Below are positions 28,314 through 36,247 of a stretch of DNA of 64,000 nucleotides, in pieces. A program made the translations under genes and the position numbers. The stretch is from Enterovibrio norvegicus DSM 15893 (GTDB lineage Bacteria > Pseudomonadota > Gammaproteobacteria > Enterobacterales > Vibrionaceae), in NCBI RefSeq assembly GCF_900115495.1, contig NZ_FOWR01000009.1, forward strand, positions 73,628 through 137,627, given 5' to 3'. Under the pieces are notes generated by a model. The model saw nothing but the letters and a program-made list of their open reading frames with translations, was not told the DNA's origin and ran no database searches. Each line of letters starts with the position of its first letter. Position 1 is the first letter of the stretch.

Positions 28314-29328
28314 GAATAAAGTGCTTCTGATAACCGGTGGAACAGGCTCATTTGGAAATGCGGTACTCGAACGTTTTTTAGAAACTGATATCAAAGAAAT
28401 ACGTATCTTTTCGCGCGACGAAAAGAAGCAAGATGATATGCGTAAACGCTATAACAACAATAAACTAAAATTCTATATTGGCGATGTGCGTGATTATCAA
28501 AGTGTATTAAATGCAACTCGAGGTGTAGATTACATCTACCACGCAGCTGCATTGAAACAAGTACCTTCTTGCGAATTCCACCCGATGGAAGCGGTGAAAA
28601 CAAACGTAATAGGTACAGAAAACGTTCTTGAAGCTGCTATCACTAACGAAGTATCTCGCGTCGTTTGCTTAAGCACAGACAAAGCTGTCTATCCGATCAA
28701 TGCAATGGGAATTTCCAAAGCAATGATGGAAAAAGTGATGGTAGCGAAATCAAGAAACGTGGATGAGACCAAAACCGTTATTTGCGGAACTCGCTACGGT
28801 AATGTAATGGCTTCGCGCGGTTCAGTAATTCCTCTCTTTGTCGACCTAATTAACGATAGCAAGCCCTTGACCATAACGGATCCGAGCATGACTCGTTTCA
28901 TGATGACATTAGAGGATGCTGTAGATCTTGTCCTTTATGCATTCGAGAATGGTAAAAATGGCGACATATTTGTCCAGAAAGCACCAGCAGCAACCATCGA
29001 AGTGTTAGCACTAGCGCTCAAAGATCTGCTCAATGTACCAGACCATGAGGTCAACGTCATCGGTACCCGTCATGGTGAAAAGCTATACGAGGCGTTATTG
29101 AGCCGAGAAGAAATGGTGTGTGCCATTGATCACGGTGATTATTATCAAGTACCACCAGATTTGCGTGACCTAAACTATGGCAAATTCGTCGAAGATGGTG
29201 ATCCGCGCATCACTGAGTTCGAAGATTACAACTCCCATAATACGGAAAGACTCGATGTCGAAGGTATGAAAGCGCTCTTGCATAAACTCGACTTTGTAAG
29301 GGACCTGGTAAAAGCCGAAGCGAAGTAA
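28306..29328 (+). CDS. fnlA: FnlA/WbjB/CapE: UDP-GlcNAc 4,6-dehydratase / 5-epimerase
   Basis: First enzyme of UDP-L-FucNAc synthesis. The ATG for MFKNKVLLITGGTGSFGNAV is the family start. The protein has 340 residues: an SDR fold with TGGTGSFG at 9-16 and STDKAVYPINAMGISK near residues 123-138. In this branch the usual catalytic Tyr of YxxxK is Met, as here, so that is not a defect. It is followed by fnlB and fnlC in the standard order. The sequence is more conserved than the surrounding genes. Confidence 0.92.
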   Translation: MFKNKVLLITGGTGSFGNAVLERFLETDIKEIRIFSRDEKKQDDMRKRYNNNKLKFYIGDVRDYQSVLNATRGVDYIYHAAALKQVPSCEFHPMEAVKTNVIGTENVLEAAITNEVSRVVCLSTDKAVYPINAMGISKAMMEKVMVAKSRNVDETKTVICGTRYGNVMASRGSVIPLFVDLINDSKPLTITDPSMTRFMMTLEDAVDLVLYAFENGKNGDIFVQKAPAATIEVLALALKDLLNVPDHEVNVIGTRHGEKLYEALLSREEMVCAIDHGDYYQVPPDLRDLNYGKFVEDGDPRITEFEDYNSHNTERLDVEGMKALLHKLDFVRDLVKAEAK

Positions 29329-29340
29329 AGGAAAGTTTCG

Positions 29341-30447
29341 ATGAAAGTATTGATAACCGGAGCAAGCGGATTCATTGGTAAAAACCTGCGCTTTTTCTTG
29401 GAAGAGAAAGGAGAGCATGAGCTCTTTCTGATCGACAGAGATAACGCTGAAGCGGAACTTAATGAAGCTCTGAGCGCAGCAGACTTTATTTTTCACCTCG
29501 CGGGAATTAACAGACCAAAATCTGAAAGTGAATTTAAAGAAGGCAATACAGACCTCACTCAGAAGATTGTAGACAAGCTATCTGAGCTGGGTAAAAACAC
29601 ACCAATTCTTGTGACTTCCTCTATCCACGCTGATGGAGAAACGGCTTACGGTAAAAGTAAAGCTGGCGCGGAAGAGGCGGTGTTGACATATGGAGAGAAG
29701 ACAGGGGCAGAAGTGTTTGTTTACCGTCTGCCGAATGTGTTTGGTAAATGGTGTCGACCAAATTACAACTCTGTAGTTGCAACCTTTTGTCACAACGTCG
29801 TAAATGGGTTGCCTTTAACTATCAACGATAGTGAAGCGAAGATAACGCTTGTTTACATTGATGATGTCTGTGAGGCTTTTTGCGCGCATCTAGATTCGCA
29901 AAGTTGCTCTGGTTATCAAAGTGTAGAAACCCAATACCCGACAACTGTTGGAGAAATTGCGGGTTTGGTGAATAAATTCAAAGAGAGCAGAGAGACCTTA
30001 ATCGTGGGAAATGTAGGTCAAGGTTTAGAGCGAGCTCTTTACTCCACCTACTTAAGCTATTTTTCTCCGGAACAATTCTCCTACACAGTTCCATCATATA
30101 GCGATCCGAGAGGCACCTTTTGCGAGCTGCTAAAAACCAAGGATGCCGGCCAGGTTTCCTTCTTCACTGCACACCCGGGAATTACACGTGGTGGGCATTA
30201 TCACCATACGAAAAATGAAAAATTCCTCGTCATAAAAGGGATTGCAAAGTTCAAGTTCCAACACATCGTGACAGGGGAATACCGAGAACAAACAGTAACG
30301 GGTGATGACTACTGCGTTGTTGAAACTGTGCCGGGCTGGACACATGATGTGACAAATATCGGTGAAGAAGAGCTGATTGTCATGCTTTGGGCCAATGAAA
30401 TTTTTGATCGAGAAAAACCTGATACGTTTGCGAAGGTAATAGAATGA
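29341..30447 (+). CDS. fnlB: FnlB/WbjC/CapF: bifunctional 3-epimerase / 4-reductase
   Basis: Second enzyme of the L-FucNAc branch. The N-terminal SDR domain opens MKVLITGASGFIGKNLRFFLE. The C-terminal cupin domain from about residue 245 contains HPGITRGGHYHHTKNEKFLVI, whose His residues bind metal in CapF. The 368-residue length is normal. AAAGGAAA precedes the ATG. It overlaps fnlC by 4 nt. Confidence 0.92.
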   Translation: MKVLITGASGFIGKNLRFFLEEKGEHELFLIDRDNAEAELNEALSAADFIFHLAGINRPKSESEFKEGNTDLTQKIVDKLSELGKNTPILVTSSIHADGETAYGKSKAGAEEAVLTYGEKTGAEVFVYRLPNVFGKWCRPNYNSVVATFCHNVVNGLPLTINDSEAKITLVYIDDVCEAFCAHLDSQSCSGYQSVETQYPTTVGEIAGLVNKFKESRETLIVGNVGQGLERALYSTYLSYFSPEQFSYTVPSYSDPRGTFCELLKTKDAGQVSFFTAHPGITRGGHYHHTKNEKFLVIKGIAKFKFQHIVTGEYREQTVTGDDYCVVETVPGWTHDVTNIGEEELIVMLWANEIFDREKPDTFAKVIE

Positions 30448-31574
30448 AAAAGTTTAAAGTAATGTCTGTTGTAGGCACAAGACCAGAGATCATCAGACTG
30501 TCGCGCGTACTGGCGAAACTGGATGAGCATTGTGAACACATTTTAGTTCATACCGGTCAAAACTATGATTACGAACTTAACCAAGTATTTTTTGATGATC
30601 TTGGTGTAAAGAAACCGGACTACTTCCTTGACGCCGCAGGTGCCAGTGCAGCGGAAACGATTGGACAAGTAATCATTAAGGTTGATCAGGTATTAGCGAC
30701 CGAAAAACCAGAAGCAATGCTTGTGCTTGGTGATACAAACTCATGTATTTCGGCACTCCCGGCTAAGCGTCGAAAAGTGCCTATCTTCCATATGGAAGCG
30801 GGTAATCGTTGTTTTGATCAGCGAGTGCCAGAAGAAACAAACCGAAAGATTGTCGATCATATCTCAGACATCAACCTGACCTACAGCACCATTGCGCGAA
30901 ATTACTTGCTTGCAGAAGGTATAAGTGCAGACCGCATCATTAAAACAGGCAGCCCGATGTATGAAGTCTTGCACCACTACATGGACAAGATCGATGCTTC
31001 AGACGTTCTGTCTAAATTAGGGTTGGAAGCGAACAAGTTCTTTGTGGTTAGTGCGCACCGCGAGGAAAATGTAGATTCACCAAAACAGCTGGCTAAACTT
31101 GCTGAGATACTTAACACGATTGCAGAAAAATACGGTTATCCGGTAATCGTGTCGACTCACCCAAGGACTCGTGCTCGTATCGAAAGCCAAGGTATCAGTT
31201 TCCATGAGAACGTTCAGTTACTTAAACCAATGGGCTTTCACGACTATAACCACCTACAAAAAAATGCGAAAGCGGCGTTGTCAGACAGTGGCACCATCAC
31301 AGAAGAGTCCTCTATCATGAACTTCCCAGCGCTTAACTTGCGCGAGGCTCATGAACGTCCTGAGGGCTTTGAAGAGGCGTCAGTGATGATGGTAGGCCTA
31401 GAAGTTAATCGTATTCTTCAGGCTCTGGAAATTTTGGAAACTCAGCCAAGAGGCGAACATCGTCTTTTACGTGAAGTGTCCGACTACACGATGCCAAATG
31501 TTTCTGACAAAGTGGTTCGTATAATTCATTCATACGCGGACTACGTAAAACGCGTAGTGTGGAAAGAATACTGA
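30444..31574 (+). CDS. fnlC: FnlC/WbjD/CapG: UDP-N-acetyl sugar 2-epimerase
   Basis: Last step to UDP-L-FucNAc: C2 epimerisation. 376 residues of the WecB-like GT-B fold: MSVVGTRPEIIRLSRVL at the N-terminus, VLGDTNSC, FHMEAGNRCFDQRVPEETNR and VSAHREENVDSPKQL are all present. The strong likeness to FnlC, and its place after fnlB, argue against its being the WbpI epimerase of the Wbp pathway. A terminator-like hairpin follows 8 nt after the stop. Confidence 0.92.
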   Translation: MKKFKVMSVVGTRPEIIRLSRVLAKLDEHCEHILVHTGQNYDYELNQVFFDDLGVKKPDYFLDAAGASAAETIGQVIIKVDQVLATEKPEAMLVLGDTNSCISALPAKRRKVPIFHMEAGNRCFDQRVPEETNRKIVDHISDINLTYSTIARNYLLAEGISADRIIKTGSPMYEVLHHYMDKIDASDVLSKLGLEANKFFVVSAHREENVDSPKQLAKLAEILNTIAEKYGYPVIVSTHPRTRARIESQGISFHENVQLLKPMGFHDYNHLQKNAKAALSDSGTITEESSIMNFPALNLREAHERPEGFEEASVMMVGLEVNRILQALEILETQPRGEHRLLREVSDYTMPNVSDKVVRIIHSYADYVKRVVWKEY

Positions 31575-31581
31575 TAATAAG

Positions 31582-31605
31582 AGCCAGCGTTAAGTTGGCT
31601 TTTTT
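31582..31605 (+). terminator. Terminator-like hairpin inside the polysaccharide operon
   Basis: AGCCAGC / GTTGGCT form a 7-bp stem with one G-U pair and a GTTAA loop, directly followed by TTTTTT. It separates fnlC from wbuB, although the genes on both sides appear co-transcribed. Confidence 0.55.
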
Positions 31606-31618
31606 AGGTTGAGTTGTT

Positions 31619-32827
31619 TTGAAAATTTTATTGGTGACGCAATGGTTTGACCCAGAACCTACGTTCAAAGGGCTGCTATTTGCACAAGAATTAAAACGAA
31701 ATGGGCATGAGGTAGAGGTTCTTACAGGATTTCCTAATTATCCTGGTGGTCGTATATATGACGGCTACAAAATCTCGTTGTACATAAAAGAGGAGATAGA
31801 TGGGATTACCATACATCGTGTTCCTCTTTACCCAAGCCACGATAGCTCAGCGATGAAAAGAATCGCGAACTACGCCTCTTTCTGCTTTAGTGCACTGCTT
31901 GGTGGCTTAATGAAAACCAGACATATAGATGTCATATACAGCTATCACCCACCGTTAACGACGAGTCTGGCTTCAGTCATATTGGGTAAGTTGAAAAGAG
32001 TACCAGTGGTTGTCGATATACAAGACCTATGGCCTGACACACTCTCAGCGACTGGCATGATAAACAACGAAAAAGTGCTATCTGTCGTTGGGAAAGTTTG
32101 CTCGCTGGTCTACAAGATGGCAAGCCGTGTCATAGTGTTGTCTCCCGGTTTTAAGTCTCGGCTTGAAGAGCGAGGGGTGCCTGCTCATAAGGTTCAAGTT
32201 ATATATAACTGGTGTAACGAGCCTGCGTTAAACAATTTCGAAGAGTGTGCGGAGAAATTGCCTGAAAACGGCAACATAAATCTCCTGTTTGCTGGCAACT
32301 TGGGTTTCGCTCAAGGGTTGCCCACAATCACCGAAGCTTGCAAGTTATTGCAATCTAGAAATGTACCGGTCAATGTCGTGTTACTGGGTGATGGTGTTGC
32401 CAAACAGGCAGCGATAGAAGAGTCTGAAAAAGCTGGGCTGAATAACATTCATATTTTGCCAAGGGTGCCAATGGCTCAGGTCGGCTCATTGCTTTCAAAA
32501 GCCGACATGCTACTTGTTCATCTCAATGATAGTGAACTCTTCCGAATCACTATACCTTCACGTACTCAAGCCAATCTAGCGATGGGGAAACCCGTCATCA
32601 TGGGCGTAAAAGGTGATGCGGCGGATCTTGTTATGAAAGCTGGCGCAGGCATCGTTTGCGAGCCGGGTAATAGCGAAGAGCTTGCGAATGCCATTCAACA
32701 AATGGTCTCCATGTCAGCATCGGAGAGAGCTGAAATGGGTGAAAATGCACGTGCATTCTATTATGAAGAGCTTTCGCTAAAACACGGTGTCCAACGTTTT
32801 ATCGAAGTATTTGAGGAGGTTAAATGA
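31619..32827 (+). CDS. wbuB: WbuB-like L-FucNAc transferase (GT4)
   Basis: 402 residues, opening MKILLVTQWFDPEPTFKGLLFAQEL, the WbuB/WcaI-like GT4 N-terminus, with VVDIQDLWPDTLSATGM and LFAGNLGFAQGLPTI in the two halves. WbuB enzymes sit next to fnlABC in many O-antigen clusters and add L-FucNAc. The start is TTG at 31619; a GTTGAG stretch upstream is only a weak ribosome site. It overlaps the next gene by 4 nt. Confidence 0.85.
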   Translation: MKILLVTQWFDPEPTFKGLLFAQELKRNGHEVEVLTGFPNYPGGRIYDGYKISLYIKEEIDGITIHRVPLYPSHDSSAMKRIANYASFCFSALLGGLMKTRHIDVIYSYHPPLTTSLASVILGKLKRVPVVVDIQDLWPDTLSATGMINNEKVLSVVGKVCSLVYKMASRVIVLSPGFKSRLEERGVPAHKVQVIYNWCNEPALNNFEECAEKLPENGNINLLFAGNLGFAQGLPTITEACKLLQSRNVPVNVVLLGDGVAKQAAIEESEKAGLNNIHILPRVPMAQVGSLLSKADMLLVHLNDSELFRITIPSRTQANLAMGKPVIMGVKGDAADLVMKAGAGIVCEPGNSEELANAIQQMVSMSASERAEMGENARAFYYEELSLKHGVQRFIEVFEEVK

Positions 32828-33423
32828 AACGTGCCTTTGATTTTCTAGCATCGCTCATGGCCTTAATTCTACTTTCACCGATTATCGCCATTGTAAGTTA
32901 TAAAATTCGTAAAAACCTCGGCTCTCCTGTGCTGTTTCGTCAGCAAAGGCCAGGAAAAGATGGTAAACCTTTTCAAATGGTGAAGTTCAGAACCATGAAG
33001 GATGCCGTCGACAAAGATGGCAATGCTTTACCAGATGCAGAGCGAATGACAGATTTCGGTAATAAATTGAGAAACACAAGTCTCGATGAGCTGCCAGAAC
33101 TATTGAATGTACTTAAGGGTGAAATGAGCTTAGTTGGTCCTCGCCCTTTGTTGATGCAATACCTCCCGCTTTATACAGCGGAACAGGCAAAACGACATGA
33201 GGTGCGTCCTGGCGTGACTGGCTGGGCTCAAATTAACGGCCGAAACGCAATCAGCTGGGAAGGTAAGTTTAAGTTAGATGTGTGGTATATAGACAACCAA
33301 TCCTTCGCGCTTGATATAAAAATCCTTTTTAGGACCGTCAAAAAAGTGCTCTTTAAAGAAGATATATCTGCGTCAGACCATGTAACTATGCCTGAATTCA
33401 AAGGTAGTAATAGTGAAAAATAA
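32824..33423 (+). CDS. PglC-like initiating sugar-phosphate transferase
   Basis: A small monotopic phosphoglycosyl transferase of 199 residues. It begins MKRAFDFLASLMALILLSPI, the re-entrant membrane helix; VLFRQQRPGKDGKPF and VKFRTM follow; the catalytic Asp-Glu dyad is in TSLDELPELLNVLKGEMSLVGPRP. It has no N-terminal helical bundle, so it is the short PglC/WcaJ-core form. It moves a sugar phosphate to undecaprenyl phosphate and so starts the repeat unit. The nearby WbpM-type dehydratase and DegT aminotransferase suggest a 4-amino-4,6-dideoxy-HexNAc derivative as donor. Confidence 0.87.
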   Translation: MKRAFDFLASLMALILLSPIIAIVSYKIRKNLGSPVLFRQQRPGKDGKPFQMVKFRTMKDAVDKDGNALPDAERMTDFGNKLRNTSLDELPELLNVLKGEMSLVGPRPLLMQYLPLYTAEQAKRHEVRPGVTGWAQINGRNAISWEGKFKLDVWYIDNQSFALDIKILFRTVKKVLFKEDISASDHVTMPEFKGSNSEK

Positions 33424-34378
33424 CGTCCTCATCCTTTCAGCAGGCCGACGTGTTGAATTGGTTCAAGCATTTCAGCACGATCTTAAACAGCTTAATGTGA
33501 GTGCATTGGTTTATTGTACTGACATGTATCCCGAGCTTTCATCCGCGTGTCAAGTTGCTGATGGAAGCTTTAAAGTTCCTCGCGTAACAGACCCCAGTTA
33601 TCTCAGTATCATTGCGTCGATATGTATCGAAAATGGCATCACATTGGTTGTGCCGACTATTGATACGGAGCTTTTACTTTTAGCTGAGGCGAGAGAGACG
33701 TTTTTAGAAAAAGGGATAGAAATTGTCATTTCCTCAACTCCACTTATCAGTGAATGTCGAGACAAACGAAAAACGGCAGATTTGTTTACAAGGCTCAATG
33801 TCGATCAACCTGAGATCTACGATAGAAATGATCTAACATTCCCTTGTTTCTGCAAGCCTTATGATGGCAGTTGCAGTATTGGTGCACTTGCATTACCTCA
33901 TCGAGAAGCGTTGACGCAAGACTTGCTAGATAATCCCAAAAATATGTTTATGGAGCTGATCCCTAAAACGTATTGTGAATACACTATCGATGCATACTAT
34001 TCAGCCGCTGGAAACCTGAAATCGCTGGTTCCTCGAAAGCGCCTTGAGGTAAGAGGCGGCGAGATCAGCAAAGGGGTGACCCGGAAGAACTTTGTCTATG
34101 ACTATTTGCTATCAAGAGTTGAGACACTTCCTGGTGCCAGAGGGTGTATCACTTTTCAACTCTTTGTGAATGAAGAGACAAAACAAATAAAAGGCCTTGA
34201 AATCAATCCAAGATTTGGTGGTGGTTTCCCACTGGCTTATGATGCAGGCGCACGTTTCCCTAAATGGCTAATTGAAGAATACCTCATGGGTAAAACCCCC
34301 GTATTTGAAGATAATTGGGAGCCGAACTTAGTCATGCTCAGATACGATGCGAAGGTGCTTGTTCGTGAAAGTGAGTAA
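33413..34378 (+). CDS. ATP-grasp protein of unknown substrate
   Basis: 321 residues from a GTG that overlaps the previous gene by 11 nt. The N-terminus NVLILSAGRRVELVQAF and the central PCFCKPYDGSCSIGALAL fit the pre-ATP-grasp and ATP-binding parts of the carbamoyl-phosphate-synthetase/D-Ala ligase-like superfamily; GLEINPRFGGGFPLAYDAGA is the Mg-binding and Asn-containing C-terminal motif. Such enzymes join a carboxylate to an amine through an acyl phosphate. In this position it may acylate the amino sugar, perhaps with an amino acid, but this is inference. It overlaps the following HAD gene by 14 nt. Confidence 0.78.
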   Translation: MKNNVLILSAGRRVELVQAFQHDLKQLNVSALVYCTDMYPELSSACQVADGSFKVPRVTDPSYLSIIASICIENGITLVVPTIDTELLLLAEARETFLEKGIEIVISSTPLISECRDKRKTADLFTRLNVDQPEIYDRNDLTFPCFCKPYDGSCSIGALALPHREALTQDLLDNPKNMFMELIPKTYCEYTIDAYYSAAGNLKSLVPRKRLEVRGGEISKGVTRKNFVYDYLLSRVETLPGARGCITFQLFVNEETKQIKGLEINPRFGGGFPLAYDAGARFPKWLIEEYLMGKTPVFEDNWEPNLVMLRYDAKVLVRESE

Positions 34379-35027
34379 AAATACCGTTTGGGTGTTTGAT
34401 CTGGATGATACCTTGTATTCTGAAGCTGAATATCAAGCCTCTGGCTACGCCTACTTGGCTGAGCGTATCAACGAGCTGTACAATGTAGATGTTCGTTCAG
34501 TAATACAATCCGCGATTGCAGACAACAAAGATGTGCTTGTGGAAATTTGCCAATTTGTATCTTTACCGCTGAGCGTAAAAGAAAGCCTACTTTGGATGTA
34601 TCGGCTTCATAAGCCAGACATCAAGCTCACCGACAGTGTGAAAAGTACACTAGCGTTTATCGAGTCAAACGCACTAGCATCAGCAATACTTACCGATGGG
34701 CGCTCCTATTCTCAGCGTAGCAAAGTGCATGCATTAGGGCTTGGTGAGATGCAGTGTTTGGTTTCTGAAGAGTGGGGTGAAACAAAGCCCGGTAAGAAAC
34801 GGTTTGTTCATATTCAACAAAGCCACACGCTTGCCGATAAATTTATCTACGTTGGTGACAATATAAAGAAAGATTTTGTGACTCCTAACCACCTTGGATG
34901 GTTAACCATAGGTCTCAAAGACAAAGGTACAAATATTCATCCGCAAAACATCGACGTAGAAAGTAACAACTACATGCCTCAGATTTGGATTGAAGAACTG
35001 TCTGAGTTAAAGGATTTCATATGCTAA
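34365..35027 (+). CDS. HAD-superfamily hydrolase
   Basis: 220 residues from the GTG at 34365, chosen because AAGG lies 9 nt upstream; an ATG at 34347 lies inside the previous gene. Motif I VFDLDDTLY holds the nucleophile and acid Asp pair, motif II is AILTDGRS, motif III Lys is in GETKPGKK, and motif IV is YVGDNIKKDF. The cap is the small helical type, so the substrate is probably a small phosphorylated molecule. It is coupled to an ATP-grasp gene before it and a DegT gene after it (7-nt overlap). Confidence 0.8.
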   Translation: MKVSKNTVWVFDLDDTLYSEAEYQASGYAYLAERINELYNVDVRSVIQSAIADNKDVLVEICQFVSLPLSVKESLLWMYRLHKPDIKLTDSVKSTLAFIESNALASAILTDGRSYSQRSKVHALGLGEMQCLVSEEWGETKPGKKRFVHIQQSHTLADKFIYVGDNIKKDFVTPNHLGWLTIGLKDKGTNIHPQNIDVESNNYMPQIWIEELSELKDFIC

Positions 35028-36196
35028 ACACTTCGTTTTCTCCTTGGCCATCATTTACACAAAAAGAAGCTGACGCCATTAGTCAAGTTCTGCTATCAAA
35101 CAAAGTCAACTACTGGACAGGGAATGAGTGTAGAGAATTTGAAAAAGAGTTCGCTGCATGGACTGGGTGTGAATACGCTATTGCCTTGGGCAATGGTACG
35201 TTGGCTTTAGATTTGGCACTAAAAGCTCTGGGTATTGGAGCTGATGATGAAGTTGTTACTACACCACGTACGTTTTTAGCCTCGGCTTCAAGCATCGTGA
35301 CAGCAGGTGCAAAACCTGTTTTTTCAGATGTTGATTTAAACAGTCAAAACATAACAGCAGAATCTATAGAAGCAGTGCTGACAGAAAAAACGAAGGCCGT
35401 GATCGTGGTTCACCTCGCAGGTATGCCTGCTGAGATGGATGCAATTATGGAGCTAGCTGAAAAGCACAACTTTTTTGTTATAGAAGATTGCGCACAAGCG
35501 CATGGCGCTATGTATAAAGGTCGCAGCGTTGGCACTATTGGTCACATCGGCGCATGGTCATTTTGTCAGGATAAAATCATGACTACCGGTGGAGAAGGTG
35601 GCATGGTGACAACGAATGATAAAGCACTCTGGTCAGCAATGTGGTCCTACAAAGATCATGGCAAGAGCTACGACGCGATATATAACCGCCAACATCCCCC
35701 CGGTTTTCGTTGGTTTCACGAAAGTTTTGGCACTAACTGGCGTATGACAGAACTACAGGGAGTGATTGGTCGAATTCAACTCACGCGCATGCAAGAGTGG
35801 ACTGCAGCTCGTCAAAAGAATGGTGCAGCAATTGACGAAGCGGTTGCAGACCTCTCTGTTGCTCGAACCGTTAAGGTTCCGGAGTATATTGAGCATGCTG
35901 AATACAAGCACTACCTCTTTGTAGCGCTGGATAATCTCAAACCTGATTGGACGCGAGACCGAATCGTCGAAGAGATCAACGCGCTAGGCGTACCTGCTTA
36001 TCAGGGAAGTTGCTCAGAGATCTATCGCGAAAAAGCGTTTGATGGTACATGCTACAGACCATCGGAAAGGTTAGAGAATGCTGTGAAGCTTGGTGATAGT
36101 AGCTTGATGTTCTTAGTTCACCCAACACTGAAAGAAGAGGAAGTATCAAAGATGTGCACTGTTGTCAGACGTGTACTGATCGAAGCATCTAAATAA
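35021..36196 (+). CDS. DegT/DnrJ-type sugar aminotransferase
   Basis: 391 residues. GNGTLALDLALKAL binds phosphate, VIEDCAQAHGA carries the Asp, and the Schiff-base Lys is in WSFCQDKIMTTGGEGGMV. The first residues (SPWPSFTQKEADAISQVLLSNKVNYWTG) are of the type found with WbpM/PglF-like dehydratases. Likely reaction: 4-amination of the UDP-4-keto-6-deoxy-HexNAc made by the next gene, giving the 4-amino sugar for the initiating transferase. Confidence 0.85.
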   Translation: MLNTSFSPWPSFTQKEADAISQVLLSNKVNYWTGNECREFEKEFAAWTGCEYAIALGNGTLALDLALKALGIGADDEVVTTPRTFLASASSIVTAGAKPVFSDVDLNSQNITAESIEAVLTEKTKAVIVVHLAGMPAEMDAIMELAEKHNFFVIEDCAQAHGAMYKGRSVGTIGHIGAWSFCQDKIMTTGGEGGMVTTNDKALWSAMWSYKDHGKSYDAIYNRQHPPGFRWFHESFGTNWRMTELQGVIGRIQLTRMQEWTAARQKNGAAIDEAVADLSVARTVKVPEYIEHAEYKHYLFVALDNLKPDWTRDRIVEEINALGVPAYQGSCSEIYREKAFDGTCYRPSERLENAVKLGDSSLMFLVHPTLKEEEVSKMCTVVRRVLIEASK

Positions 36197-36247
36197 AACA
36201 AATCAACAAATAGATGCAAAGTTAGCTTTGTGAAAAATAGGAAAATT

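Noticed and set aside
28306-29328. Missing catalytic Tyr in FnlA and in the WbpM-type protein as a loss of function
   Set aside because: Met in this place is normal for the FnlA/WbjB and WbpM branches.
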